The position numbers and the translations under genes were made by a program. Below the pieces are notes generated by a model. It was given only the letters and a program-made list of their open reading frames with translations, was not told where the DNA came from and did not search any database. Shown here one piece after another: positions 22,390 to 34,821 of a stretch of 64,000 nucleotides of DNA. Location of the stretch: the NCBI GenBank assembly GCA_022605425.2, contig CM061249.1:620001-684000 (forward strand). Reading direction: 5' to 3'. This DNA is from Hamiltosporidium tvaerminnensis (Eukaryota > Microsporidia > Dubosqiidae). Numbering within the stretch: the stretch's first letter is position 1; the number at the start of each line of letters is the position of its first letter.

Positions 22390-22620
22390 GGCTCGCTTCT
22401 TCCATAAGAGTGAACAGAATCCTACGATGCCCATAGCTTCGCCGGGTTATAGGCGTTCTAAAGACAATTTTCTTTGATAGGTAGGGTTGTCGGCGTTATG
22501 CAAACGTTCCGAACGAAGGATAAAGAGTGCAAGAACGTAAGAATCGAGATCGAACCCGGCCCTAGATTAAATTCTAATATCCTCATCACTAGAGCCTTGG
22601 CGACGGACCAAAACAGATAC
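22390..22620 (-). repeat. Possible tRNA-derived SINE or tRNA pseudogene relic
   Basis: On the minus strand from about 22618 the order is TCCGTCG, an A-box-like GGCTCTAGTGATGAGG, a weak anticodon-arm-like TTAGAATTTAATCTA and a B-box-like GGGTTCGATC. This resembles a tRNA-Glu or tRNA-Asp gene whose T stem and 3' acceptor no longer pair. A GC-richer non-coding body follows down to about 22390. A tRNA-like head fused to a unique body is the usual SINE design. Only one copy is visible here and no target-site duplication was found, so the call is tentative. Confidence 0.45.
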
Positions 22621-22922
22621 TTAGAATAATTTTCTTTGACGCGGAATAGTCAAATGATGTTTCTGATATAGCATCGATGTTGCTTTTTATTCGAAAGATG
22701 GTTCAAAATTATGAACTATATTGTCGTAATTTTTGTTGAACCACCTAGATAAAAGGTATCTTTGATAGATGCAGTCGCTTTCATTCAAATTAAAGGGTGT
22801 TTTAACCTTTGTAATAAAGAGTTGTTTTTATTAATGAGAAGTTTATTTATCCAATTCTTTGTTCATATTTTCCACTAATCGGGTTTTAATAAACTATAAT
22901 TTTAATTTTATAGGGAATCCAA

Positions 22923-23643
22923 TGGTGAAGAGAGAATAATCACATAAGACTTTCTTCTTGACAATGAGTATGTGAAACTGTTGTAAGAATCATTGTTTCG
23001 ATTTTTGGTGGCAATAAAACCACACTACATCTTCATTTGTTTCATAGGTGTTGTTATGAAGGGAGAGGTCTACGAAACGGCGAAATTTTTCCTAAAAATT
23101 TATTTGTAGTTTTTTATGTAAACAGATTTAGACTGGAGCTGAACTTGTAGGTAATTTCCATGCTTTTGCATGGAAACCTAACCTTTATCACTTGAGTTAG
23201 AAGACTTAGCGCCTGGGAGATATAAAAATAAAAACTATTAAAAGCCGAAAGAGCTAAGTAGCAGGTTATACCTGTTAGTATGACATTGCATTGTCTAGGT
23301 GGACCCTATGTAAATCTCTGAAATATATCTTAGCTAGAAGTTTATTGGATTCAGAAAGTGTAAAGTAAGTGGGAAAGCTGCTAGTCATAAAATAGCCCAG
23401 GGGGTTCGGCTCTCGATCACACTCTATGCAACGAACATTAACAAACTTCTCGCAACTACTTCGATTATTAATTGGGTTCGCCAGACCTGGTAGATATAGG
23501 GTTTGGGACGTATGTATCGCAGGGGTTAGCGATGGAGTGTTGAGGTAGAAATTATTTATGTTAAACCATGAATTTCGTTAATTTCATGAAAACAAATATA
23601 AAACTTGCCACTTTTTTATAAATATTTGATACTTTGAAAAGTC
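22923..23643 (+). mobile_element. 730-bp SINE-like element, copy 2
   Basis: Begins GGTGAAGAGAGAATAATCACA and ends TTTGATACTTTGAAAAGTC, with the family landmarks between (GGTTATACCTGTTAGTATGAC, ATATATCTTAGCTAGAAG, CATGCTTTTGCATGG hairpin). No target-site duplication is evident, so it is older than copies 1 and 6. Confidence 0.85.
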
Positions 23644-26600
23644 AATTTAATAAGCGGATATGCTCCCAATATATTGTAGTAGAATACTACATACATGAAG
23701 AGCTTTTTACGTTTTTAGCATTTACAACACGACCAGAAAACAATAAACTTTACTTAAGTCAAAATTTTCTTTTTAAAAAAAGAAAGTAACATGAATAAGA
23801 GAAATGTATTAAAAGTGATACCGAGAAACTTTGAGTGCAATATACAAAATTAGCTCTCTTCTTTCTAAAACCTGTAAAAGCAAGGTCGTTTAAAACTATT
23901 GATAATATTTACATTAAATAAAACCAGTAATATCCCGGGAAAGACTTGGAATATGGCGGTTTAATGCCCAAGACTATCACCTGTTAACTATATTTGATCA
24001 TGTGCTTTCAGTTATTGTATTTCTGTGAATTTTATTTGGAAATCATTCACTCTATTATATTTTAATTACCGAACTCCGCCACGGACAAGTATTGAGACTT
24101 TTTTCCCGCCAAAACCATTACTGTATTTTTTTAAAATAAAAATGTTGTATTCAAACTAAATTAAAAGGCAAATAATAGCTTTGAATGCTGGTTTTATGTA
24201 AAGATAAAACAAAAAATAGGAATTATTTAAATTGAGAAATTCAAATAAAAGCATAAGAGTCAGTTGTTCTTACATTCTTATTAAATTATTTAATCCAAAA
24301 TTGTTCTTTTTCAATTTAAATAGGAAATTTTGTGTACTTGTTTTAATACATTTCAAAGATTTATTGAACAATGAAAGCACCATTTGCAATAATTTGAAAT
24401 ACAAACTCTAGATAATTTAAAAAAATATATCGTTTTTTAGACTTGGATCTTATATCAAACTACATTAAAATTTTTCAAAATTATTTGGCTCCTAATGTCA
24501 ACAACAGTAATCTACCCTTGGAACGTAAATGAAAAATGAAAAATATACAATTTGTGGTATTTCAAAAAAATATTACTACTTCTTATTACTTGACTTAATA
24601 TAAAAGATTCTATTTGCCACAAATTTCGATCATTTTCATAAATTAAAAATACAGTATTCTTCTTTTTTCGTCAGTATCTAACTGTGTAAACAAAAATTAT
24701 TTAAAAATAAGTATACATAATATATTTTCCTTTCCAAATTAACCGATAAACACTTGAAATGATGGTAAATTTTCGTTAGCCCATTAGATCCACGAGTTCA
24801 AGGAATCATTACGAAAGTATTTCACCTAGGTTAATCAATTCAATAATAGGTTATTTTACTAGTTTCTTTGTGGTTTCATGTTGTTTTTTAGAATAAAAAA
24901 ATAAATTATGGTTAGAAGTTTAAAGATGCATGAGATGTAACAAAACTTTTTTGTTACGAAAACACCTAAAAGAGTATTTACAGTTGTAATTTTATTTTAG
25001 TTTCATACTAATAAAAACATCGATTTACAAAAAAACGTAGTGGACTGAATAAATATGTATGCAAACAGAGTTTGACTTACGATGGGTAGTTTAGAGACCC
25101 CATCTCCAAAGAATAATTTATTTTTATTCTTCAACAGTTAGTATGTCAACATTAGTAAATTCTGCTATTCCTAGGATGTTTTCCTATATACTTACATTTA
25201 TTTTTGTTGACTTCTTCTAAAATCATAAAGTATTGTATTTTATGAAAAAAATCGTGTATTATGATCTTAGGATAACCACGATTAATTCAGTCGTTCGTCG
25301 AAAAAATGCTTAATATGATTTAGATCTGTTAAAGTATGTTCCTGCATTTTATCGCCTAGAGGAATAACAGGAGCATAGTAAAATAGAAACTTATAAAATC
25401 GTTAACTCGTTGAAGTGCAAAATAATAGACAAAACCCGAGTATAGTATCTAATTGACCAATGGAGATCTCACTTGACGTAAATTGGTAAATTGCTGGTAA
25501 TTTGTTGAAAGATTTTGATAATTTCTAGCGGTAATAATATTGCTCTGCTAAATGAATTTATTTTAGATTGGTGTATAAATTTTCTTTTTCTCTAATTTTC
25601 TCGGCATTTTATAAAGTATTGAAAAAATATGCACCAATTTTCCAGAGTAAAGATAATGGAAGTTACTTCTGACGAAAGTTTTTGATATCGGGTTATTGTA
25701 TTCTTTATTATTTGTTCAAAAAACTCTACGTTGGGTTACGAGCCTGACCAATCAAAATAAAAATGTCTACAAAACTCTGACTCAATGGAAAGCTTAAATT
25801 TAATTGTGAATTATGCTTCTTGCATAGAGGGAGAAACAAGCTAAAAAAAATGAATCAATAATATTAAATCATTTGTTTAGTATTAATTAAAAGTGTTCTA
25901 TGAGATTAATTACCTTCTGTAATCGTTCTTTAACATACCTAATAAAACATTTAGCTGCGAAACATATATTTAATGACAAGTTTTATTAGTTTATACTCTC
26001 GACTAATGGCTTAGAAATTTTTTGCATAATATAAATACTAAGCATAGAAAAGATAAAGTACGACACACAATAATATCTTTGCAGAAAAATATATCTAAGT
26101 TTTACCTAAAAACATATTTAAATAAGGTTGTAAAAAGGTTCAGCAAAGTAATTAAATAGCAGAATTTGTGGCTTTCAATTCTAGAATAAATTTCACTCTT
26201 TTATTAATAAACATTTTTTTAAACGAAGAATATGAAAAATTAGATTTTAATATTCGGATAGTTACGCGAGAATTTACCTTTTAATAATAGAAATATTTGG
26301 ATAATCCGGCTTTTTTGAAGCGATGTTATAAAAAACCTTGTCAGTAGATAGTGGTATTCCAGCAAAATACAATATAAATTAGCAAATGCCTAAATAATCC
26401 AACAAATCTAACCTATTAATTAAAATTTATAATATAAAAATATTATGTAAAAATTGTTTGGCTGAAAGTATTGTAGTCGTAACTTGATAATTATGAAAAA
26501 TTTAAATTATATAGAGATTCTTCAAAAATTTTAGTCTCGGAAATGTGTTTAAAGAATAAAAACGTTACAGGAAAGTTAAAATAAAAATACACTATGGAAA

Positions 26601-26829
26601 TGAGATTAAATATTTATTTTTCTAAAAATACATATTTTTTGTCTGTTTTTCGGATTTATAAGAATATAGAATCTTAATACTTATGCTAGAACAACAAAAA
26701 AATAAGATAGATACCAAAATCGATTCATAAAACTTCAATTATTATTTAAGTTGATTTTTGAAACTTTTAAACTTCAAAATAATATACCAAATAAAGACGT
26801 ACACAATGAATAAGTTTTATAGTAAAGGT
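23644..26829. other. Long AT-rich spacer, nothing recognised
   Basis: About 3.2 kb with no ATG-initiated frame of note and no motif or repeat that I could relate to other parts of the window. Confidence 0.55.
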
Positions 26830-27567
26830 TCAACGAATATAATTAAGATTATTATAAAAGTAACTTAAAGTATTCAATTCCATTGCAAATAAAAACACGA
26901 ACTGATAGATAAATAACAAAAAAGCAATTTTCCATGTGTTTCTCTTGATTAAATAAATATAGGATAATATCATCTCTACGCAATAAACAGCTAGTTTAAG
27001 CAGAAGCAGTTCTTTAATGTTGAATATAAACAATTTTCTAACCAAGTTATCGATTATTATCAGAATGTATACATAGAAAAAATGACACAAGAACGTTCTT
27101 ATAGAAACTTCTTTTAGTATAAACTTGCAATTATTGAAATTGATAAAAATTGTAAAATATGCCAGAAAACCGAATATTGTGTATAATAAAACGTAAAATG
27201 CAGGCATTTCATAATTTTTAGATAAATTGCGAGAATATATAAACAATTCCGTTGTCGTGGATATAAAAATAAAAGGAATCACTGTTAAATAATGTTGATA
27301 TTGGTTCATTCCGAATCCCCTTGCCTTTATATGAATAAAAAAAGATGAATTGTATAAGAATGAAAGCATAATATATTTTAGCATTGTCACCGTTATGCCA
27401 AATTTTTCTTCTAGACCCATTATTTTATCATATACAATGATCGGTAAAACTGCTTCGAACATATACATACAAAATGCAATAAAATAATCCCAGAATATAC
27501 TTTTGAAAGTTAAAAATCCTGAAGATTTGGCTTCATTTGGATTTCTTCGTTTTGTTTTAGGAGCCAT
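26830..27567 (-). CDS. Multi-pass membrane protein, paralogue 1
   Basis: The product has 245 residues from the ATG at 27567 (MAPKTKRRNP). An in-frame GTG six codons upstream is a less likely start. After a basic N-terminal tail come about six or seven hydrophobic segments spread to the C-terminus. It clearly aligns with the product of 32260-33009: both start M-x-(P/S)KT-(K/R)-RNP. They share FNNCKFI-K-(E/D)VSIRTF, IDNL/VDNL, (E/C)VEMILS-IYL-KRN and the near-identical C-terminal block IYQFVFLFAMELNTL. I do not recognise the family and see no transporter or enzyme signature. Conservation is highest in the C-terminal half, which is probably the functional core. Same orientation and 5 kb spacing point to duplication within the locus. 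Confidence 0.85.
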   Translation of the reverse strand: MAPKTKRRNPNEAKSSGFLTFKSIFWDYFIAFCMYMFEAVLPIIVYDKIMGLEEKFGITVTMLKYIMLSFLYNSSFFIHIKARGFGMNQYQHYLTVIPFIFISTTTELFIYSRNLSKNYEMPAFYVLLYTIFGFLAYFTIFINFNNCKFILKEVSIRTFLCHFFYVYILIIIDNLVRKLFIFNIKELLLLKLAVYCVEMILSYIYLIKRNTWKIAFLLFIYQFVFLFAMELNTLSYFYNNLNYIR

Positions 27568-29342
27568 GGCAAATAATATGTCCACTACATTTTATATAAA
27601 GGAATTTATCAATATAAAATTGTTAACAAAATTTTTATTTCTAAATAAAGAATCAATTAAAGATAAAAATCATTAAATATTAATTTAATTTAAATTAAAT
27701 TCCGAAAAATATTTTGCAAACACTGGTATGTAGCATTTTTATTTCAATAAAGACGTTTTGATTTTCACATTATAGATCTAAGATTTGTATATGGTTGTAT
27801 TTTTTTGGTTTTATAACTCTTTTAAGTTAAAGTTCGAGTTGAATCGAATTTATCTTTTTTTAAAAAAATTTGAATAAATATGAAGACTTTTTCATATTTT
27901 CAGTAATCTAAATTTAATTTACAGCTAAATAATATATTCTTCGTTTTTATTTGGTATCTTAAGTAGGTTTATGAAGATCTTAGTGCATTTATTAGTTATT
28001 TGATTTTTTCCAATCGAAAGTCTTATATTTCCTTTAAATATAAAAGAAATGCAAGTCGCTCTCATGTGCCAAATTTATTTTAATTATGTAATTTTTATCG
28101 TGTTTTTACAAATTTTTGCGAGAAAACAAAATAAAGATTATTTTAAAAGGACTAAAAAAAAAATTTTATAAAACTTAAATTATTCGAATTTGCCTAAAGT
28201 CCTGGAATTTTAAACTATATATTTTCCATAAGTTAAAAAAACTATTCTTTATTTTTTTGATATATTTTGTTCATTTCTTTAATAAATCTATATCAAGTTT
28301 ATAATTTAAAATGTTTACTTGTTTAGTCATTAAGAAAGATACTGAGCTTTTCAATTTTTTATAATGAACATTTCTTAAAAAAAATTGATTCAATAGTTGG
28401 TTGAGATGATAGCATAGAAATTTTTTTTCATACTAAACTCAATCTATCAATTTAATATGCTTTGATTATATCCGAATAAGTATGGTAAATAAAAAGTTTA
28501 CAGACAATGTACAAATGTCTTTTATTCCTACAAGAAAAATATATGCAGTATATAAAATTATTAATACATAAAAAATTTAGTCGAAACATTATAGATCAAA
28601 AACCTATGCATTAAAAGCTCTAGCCTCTCGTATCAAATTCGTTAACTTCGCTCCATGTGATTTTTTAAACCGTGGGGTTTGTTATCACCGCTACTGATTG
28701 GCTCGGCCTATATTTAGCTCTTCTCAAACAAACGTCTTCCTCAGATTCAAAGTAAAATATTTATTTTTTTATTTTGTAACTTTTTGCGATTTTAAAGAAA
28801 TTTAACTAGGCTCTACGATGGCTACTAATCGGGTTATTTCTTCCGAACCTTCTGACAATTAAACATTCTAACGAAGGAGATGCTTAAAAAGCTGGAAAAT
28901 GAAGAAAATTTTATTATGATTTAAAATTGTAAAAGATTTTTAGAGTTGGCACTCTATTTTCTAATGAATACGTTTTTATTTCAATATATCTGTAAATTAA
29001 AACTTCTGCGTGATAAGTACTATCGCCTTTAATAAGGAAGTAAAGCAAATTGTGAAACGTCATAATGGGTTTGGCCTAAAAGAAAGACTTTTATGGCTGC
29101 GTGAATTTCATATGCTATATTGGAAATTTTCTGTTGTATTAAATAGTACTCCACAAGAAATACAGCTATCTATATCCGCGTTTTACCGTAGACAAACCTG
29201 GATGAGAATTTTTTTTTAGCGATTTTGGGAATTTCAAGGTGGAAAACTTAGTGCGAAAAGTTTTTAATAAGCTAAAACTAAAAGTTTTGTTCTCCGAGAA
29301 ACAGCTGCATCTGTTACTAGTCTAAAACAATAAGCTAATTAG
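27568..29342. other. AT-rich spacer, nothing firmly recognised
   Basis: The start of this stretch is the 5' region of the membrane-protein gene. A 70-codon frame at 29010-29219 lacks an ATG and any motif. Confidence 0.5.
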
Positions 29343-29702
29343 ATGATAAGTTTTAGAATATTTTTTAGGAGAACGATCATAATCCTAGGCTCATCGGAAA
29401 TGCACAAAGCAGAACTATTCTGCAAAAGAATTCTATATATAACATTTGTTTGCAAAGCTGAAGCCAATGTTCGTAGATTAAAGACACTTAAGGATTGCAT
29501 CACTTCAAACCTTTGTGAAAATCTGAATGAAGAACACACAAACATTTTATTAGTAACCCAAGCGTATGTGTGCTATAAAAAAAAAGAGATGACTTGCTAT
29601 TGCAGTATTTATAGGCTAACACAAGAATTTGATTTCGAAGCAGCCGATTTTGGAATGGCTCTACGAATGTACATTCCGTTCATACAAATTATATCTCGAT
29701 AA
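29343..29702 (+). CDS. Doubtful 119-codon frame
   Basis: An ATG-initiated frame with Cys-rich, mixed composition and no recognised motif. It ends just before a fragment of the 730-bp element, in a region that looks like repeat debris. It may be a remnant of a mobile-element protein or a chance frame. I list it only because it is longer than the usual chance frames in this AT-rich background and uses varied codons. Confidence 0.2.
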   Translation: MISFRIFFRRTIIILGSSEMHKAELFCKRILYITFVCKAEANVRRLKTLKDCITSNLCENLNEEHTNILLVTQAYVCYKKKEMTCYCSIYRLTQEFDFEAADFGMALRMYIPFIQIISR

Positions 29703-29756
29703 AGAAACAGAAATTAAAACAGCATTTTTCAGTTGAAATGCGAAATACTTATTTGA

Positions 29757-29880
29757 AGGTGGAGAGGAAGTAGAAAGGATAACCACATTAAAAACTATCT
29801 GGTTGTCAATGAGTGTGTGAAATTGATGTGAAAATCATTCTTAACTTTTTTTGGGATATAAAATACATTAGATCTATGGG
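29757..29880 (+). mobile_element. 730-bp element, 5' fragment
   Basis: GGATAACCACATTAAAAACTATCTGGTTGTCAATGAGTGTGTGAAATTGATGTG follows the first 120 bases of the 730-bp family. The rest of the element is absent: the next sequence belongs to a different dispersed repeat. Confidence 0.75.
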
Positions 29881-29985
29881 TTATCTCCTATAATCCTGAA
29901 TAACAACGATTGAAAGAAGCAATTGGAAAATTTCTAGTTGTTCATTCTCGACACCGAATGATAAAAGAGGAAGAATGTAAGTAAG
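29875..29985 (+). repeat. Dispersed repeat fragment shared with 14380-14515
   Basis: Diverged copy of the segment at 14380-14515, centred on GTTCATTCTCGACACCGA. It directly abuts the 730-bp element fragment, so either the two belong to one larger composite element or one inserted into the other. Confidence 0.6.
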
Positions 29986-32259
29986 TCGGCGGACCCAAAT
30001 TCACTCTTCTCTGCAGTAGTTTCAGATTAACCTAAGATTTAAAAACATAGTTCATAACATACGAGCTCTCTATATCGATACATTTTAGAGCATTTCTTAA
30101 TGGTATATATCAAATGAAAACTTATATTAAAAGGCTGATCTATATATACTATCGCGATGAACATTGATAGCATCTAGAAAACTTTAAAAGACATTACCAA
30201 AAGAATTTTGAGTTTATAATGAAGTAGTTGTTTTTTCTATATTTACAAAACAAATAATAATTCAGAATAAGTAAGAAACTCGGCAGCGAATCACAAAACT
30301 GAAACCCTGAAAAATTATTGCAGAAAAAAGCTTGAAGGATACCAACCGCAAAGACATGGTTAAGATTTTAAAGCTTCATATTCTTTGAATAATAAAAATG
30401 ACTGAACTATCTAAGCTAAAAGCTAGGAGATGATCATGGATTCCAATTTATCTAAATAAGAGAGTAAATTCTTCAATTGTGCTTTTTTTTCGTATCGTTA
30501 AAACAAATGAAAATTTTAACATAAGAGTTGAGAAAAGGGATCTAAATAGAAATCTTATATTACATTACTGAATTCCCTTGAAAAGGCAATACCATTATAA
30601 AAACATATTTTCAAATAAAAAGGGCAGCGTAATAAGCTTCAAACGCAATTTTTTTACCACATACCTTGAAACTATCTGTTCAAATATGCTCTTTTGCGAT
30701 AAATAAAACCTAGAATACATACGCAGTATAGACCTTTGTCATTTCATATTTTGCTGTTTATTCCTGAGAATGATGTATAATAACGTTTGAAATTTAATAA
30801 ACTAAGTGATGTTAATTAAAATAAATGAGACATGATGCCTATAATATGAATATGCTCTATTTTCCCATATTTGCAAAGACTTGCTTAAACCTGATGCAAA
30901 ACTTACTAAAAGATGTTTTAAATATGAGAAGATCTAAGAATGTCAAAAATTCATTTAGAAAGATTTTAACTGGGTATTACACGCTTAATTTATAGATTAG
31001 CAATTTTTAAATATAACGATCTATATTTACAGAAAATTTTATCGCGGTTTGATCTGAACTTAACTAGCCTGATGAATCAAAAGTTTAATGTGATTTAAAT
31101 GAGCATCACAAAGTTGAACAACATTCAGATATAACACAATTACTCCATGATGTGATCTACATCGACCTAACTAACATTGATTAGATGATAATCAATGTTA
31201 AGTTATTCTATTAACCACATATAAATATAAATTAACAAGTTTTTAAAAAATATGTCTTTTTATGAAATTATTTTGTATACTATAAAAGAAACTATTTAAA
31301 GGGAACGCAAATCCATCTAATGTAATATAAAAAAACTTTTTTTATGTTATGCGTGTTTTTATTGCTGATTTTTGCACCGATTTATTAGTTATTTGATTTA
31401 AGAAAGCTACAAGGTATTGTCTACCTTGTCAGTTAGTCTCGACTTGTTCAATTTGAAAAATTTGATATTAAAAACAGTTGAATATACAGCATTATGCTTT
31501 TGAACGCATATCTGGCAATTTTTTTCTAAAACTCACAAAGATGCTACTCTTAATGACTAAAACTTTATGTTTCCTTCTGAAATATCTATATTTTTTTAAA
31601 AGATATCGAGACAAAAAATATATAATGAAACTCGATTTTATAATATGTAAAGTATTATTCGTTCTTTTGTTTGGAATATATGATTTTTCGTTTTGCGCTA
31701 ATTCAACAAAAAATTGAGCGTAGTATGAAAAAAAAACCATATACATTTAAAGAAAATATCAAAAAATTACTGAAGTTTATTTAACTATTGTTTATAGACT
31801 TTAACTTATTTATTTCGTCAATATATGTATAGATAAATACACCATATAGTACTCAGCTCATTTCAAAAATTCAAAATAAAAACTTTTGCAGATATAAAGA
31901 AATAATCTCGGTGTGAACTAGAAAATCACCATTTTCCAATACTTGTGTGCTTTTCTATAGCCTAAGAACCATAATCCCCGAATTTTTGTATAAAATACCT
32001 CATAAAGACTTTGACTAATTTTAAAAGACGTAATATGAAATTTTAATTGTGCGAAACTTTTAAAATTTGATTAAAGTATATTCATTATAGATTTTCTGCT
32101 TCGATTAATATAAAGCGAACAATTTTAAACAAGTACACATTGATCAATATTTTTTACATTTTTTTCAAAAATTTAAACATTTAAAACTTAAAAAGTTTAA
32201 TATCTTCAATACCGAGATGTAAAAGAAGTTCGGAATAAATAAAGAAGTAAGAAAAAGTT
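29986..32259. other. Spacer with one strong hairpin
   Basis: No supported gene. Overlapping short frames near 31480-31750 on both strands lack good starts and motifs. The palindrome at 31172-31200 is the only clear structure. Confidence 0.5.
31172..31200. repeat. Perfect 12-bp inverted repeat with 5-nt loop
   Basis: TAACATTGATTA at 31172-31183 and TAATCAATGTTA at 31189-31200 are exact reverse complements around GATGA. Allowing one bulged T, pairing extends about four bases further out. It could form a stem-loop RNA or be a binding site for a dimeric protein. No neighbouring gene explains it. Confidence 0.75.
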
Positions 32260-33009
32260 TTAATGAACAGGAAATTGCAGATAATTAAAATTTTCATAAA
32301 AGAAATATAGTGTATTCAATTCCATTGCAAATAAAAATACAAATTGATAAATTAACAATAGTAATGTAGTAACCATTTCATTTCTTTTACATAAATATAT
32401 GAAAGATAGTATCATTTCAACAATATAAAATGTCACTTTAAATGTAAATAGTTCTCTAATAGTTATTATAAATATCTTATAGATCAGGTTATCTACTACT
32501 ATTAAAACGTAAATATAGCAAAAATAGCTAATGAAAGTTCTTATGGAAACGTCTTTTTTTATAAACTTGCAATTGTTAAATTTCAAAAAAATAAAAAAGT
32601 ATGTTATCAAGTTAAATATTACGTATAAAAAAACACATGAGGATGACATTACATATATTGTATTCACATTAAATGTGTTCATATATAACTCGCTTATAAT
32701 GAATACAAAACCAAAGCAAAATATTATTACATAATATATATCATATTCAGTTTCAACTCTTTTGGAACTTCTATGAAATAAAAAACTAAATTTGTATAAA
32801 AACATAAGTAAAATGTACTTAAATATTATAAGCAATAAATTTGAATTTAAATCTATATCATATATCTTTGTATAAAATACTACGGGAAGTGATACTTCTA
32901 TTAGGAAAATGACTATAAAAAATATAATTTCAAAGAATCTATCTTTAAAATTAAATTTCATATAAGATTTTCCTTTTCCGGGATTTCTCTTTCTTGTTTT
33001 ACTTGGCAT
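32260..33009 (-). CDS. Multi-pass membrane protein, paralogue 2
   Basis: The product has 249 residues from the ATG at 33009 (MPSKTRKRNPGKG). I chose this start because it aligns exactly with the start of the paralogue at 27567. An ATG six codons upstream (33027) and a TTG further up are alternatives. It has a basic N-terminal tail and then about six or seven hydrophobic segments. The shared blocks are FNNCKFIKKDVSIRTF, VDNL, IVEMILSFIYL-KRN and IYQFVFLFAMELNTL near the C-terminus. The middle of the protein has diverged strongly from its partner, while the C-terminal half is kept, so the duplication is old and both copies seem to be under constraint. Family unknown. Confidence 0.85.
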   Translation of the reverse strand: MPSKTRKRNPGKGKSYMKFNFKDRFFEIIFFIVIFLIEVSLPVVFYTKIYDIDLNSNLLLIIFKYILLMFLYKFSFLFHRSSKRVETEYDIYYVIIFCFGFVFIISELYMNTFNVNTIYVMSSSCVFLYVIFNLITYFFIFLKFNNCKFIKKDVSIRTFISYFCYIYVLIVVDNLIYKIFIITIRELFTFKVTFYIVEMILSFIYLCKRNEMVTTLLLLIYQFVFLFAMELNTLYFFYENFNYLQFPVH

Positions 33010-34806
33010 TTTTTTCCAGAATTTCATTCCAAATATATATAATAATTGATGACAGAACAGTTGATGGATTATTTTTATACTAAACAATTAATCATATAAA
33101 ATAAATATATCAATTAATTTCAATTAATCTCATTAAAAAATTTTTCAAATTAAAAATAAACTGACAAGAAATATCTTAGTTAATACACTTGCTTCATTAA
33201 TTATTATATAGAATCGATTGCGTTTTTGAGACCTTAATTAATTGAGGTTTCCGATTTGATAATTATATTTTACTTAAATAATTTGATTTGTTTTTGTTTG
33301 AACAACTTTTTTCTGTAATTCAGTATTACTTAGACTGGCTTTTAAGTTTATGAAACCAAATTAAGTTTTATATGAACAAAAAAATGCAGTGAATTATCCT
33401 CTTAAATTCAAAGGCTGAACTATAATTCCTTTTTATTGGCATTTTAGACTTTATAACCAGCGATCAGTTGACTCGTACATTTTATAATCATTTATACCTG
33501 TATTTTTAGTCTTTACTGGGCAATCACTCACTAGAAATCGAATATTTTTTACATCTGGATATTATTCCTCTTTTGATCTGATCGCTTTTGATTTTTCGAA
33601 GAGATTCAGCTTGACATTTTCTGTTTATTCTGATCGATTTCCCATTTATTTTTATTCAATTTCGTCTTTTTGTCGTTAAATTTGCTTTTCTAAAGCGTTT
33701 TTTGGCATTACGCTGTATAAGTTGATTGATTGTTTGTGTAACTTCCTAATTATTTTTATTAAAAATCTTTTAATGAACAGGTATAGAATTATATATGAAT
33801 ATTCAAGCAATAATTGTTTTGTGTAATTATTTTTGAGGATATTTATAAATTTCAATTAGAAAAGGTAAAAAAAGTTAATTCTATCGTATAATTTTTTATT
33901 TGTATAAAAAAAAGCTTAAAAAGAAATCCTAAGAAATCTATTGATTTGAATCTTACTCCAAAAATTAAAACTTAAAACTTAAAACATTAAAAAAGTTAAG
34001 AATGCTTTTATTTTTATATATTAAAATCTAGAATGGATATTTAAGAAGAGTTAGTGCAAAATTTTTTTTGACTAAATCAAACGTTTGAAGGGTATTCTTT
34101 TCAACTTCTATACATTCAAACTGAAAAAAAAATAATTAAAAAAAACACAAAGCGTTATTTTTTAATTTTAACACTATTACTGCTTTCTTACATGTTTCAC
34201 CCGATTAAACATATCGAGTGGTACTTTTCCGTCCTCTTCACATCAATCGATTAATAATTATATATGGGAAATTTAATAATTTGATTTTGGCCTTTCTACA
34301 ACTTTCCAGATTCACCTTCAGAAAACTTTTATATTTCTGCCAGAAATACATTTCTCTCTTACGATTCAAAACATTATAAAGATACTAAAATTATATAATT
34401 GCCGATTTTAGTCTTAACTTTAATATTATAGAATATAAATGCAATATTTTTCAAGAAATTACTTCGAATAAATAAATATAAATTATTTTGGGATAAGTTA
34501 GTTATAAGGCTTAAGTTTTTTTTGTCTTTAGTTTGAAAAAAGCCATTGAAGCGATCAGAATATTGAAATATATCTTTTTTTGTTTTGAAAGCTTTATACA
34601 ATCTATATGATAATATATCATATTACGCAATTGTTTAAAAAGTGTTTGCTTAATAAATTCAGTTTTTTCTTGAACTCATTTAAATAAATTAGATTACATA
34701 TGTAGTTTGAAGAAAAATAGATGTAATTCAATTATTTATTTTAAGCTCTATGAATACTCATTATAATAAATTTAGTAGTAGAATAGTATATTTAGTATAA
34801 TACACA
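33010..34806. other. AT-rich spacer, nothing recognised
   Basis: No ATG-initiated coding frame of note. It ends at the duplication flanking the 235-bp element. Confidence 0.55.
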
Positions 34807-34821
34807 AAATATTTTTACATT
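34807..34821. repeat. Target-site duplication, left, 235-bp element
   Basis: AAATATTTTTACATT, identical to 35057-35071. Confidence 0.85.

Noticed and set aside
31478-31746. Overlapping 79- and 84-codon frames on opposite strands
   Set aside because: Hydrophobic, AT-driven composition, one lacks an ATG, no motif; most likely chance.
32531-32734. Plus-strand 67-codon frame
   Set aside because: Antisense shadow of the membrane-protein gene at 32260-33009.
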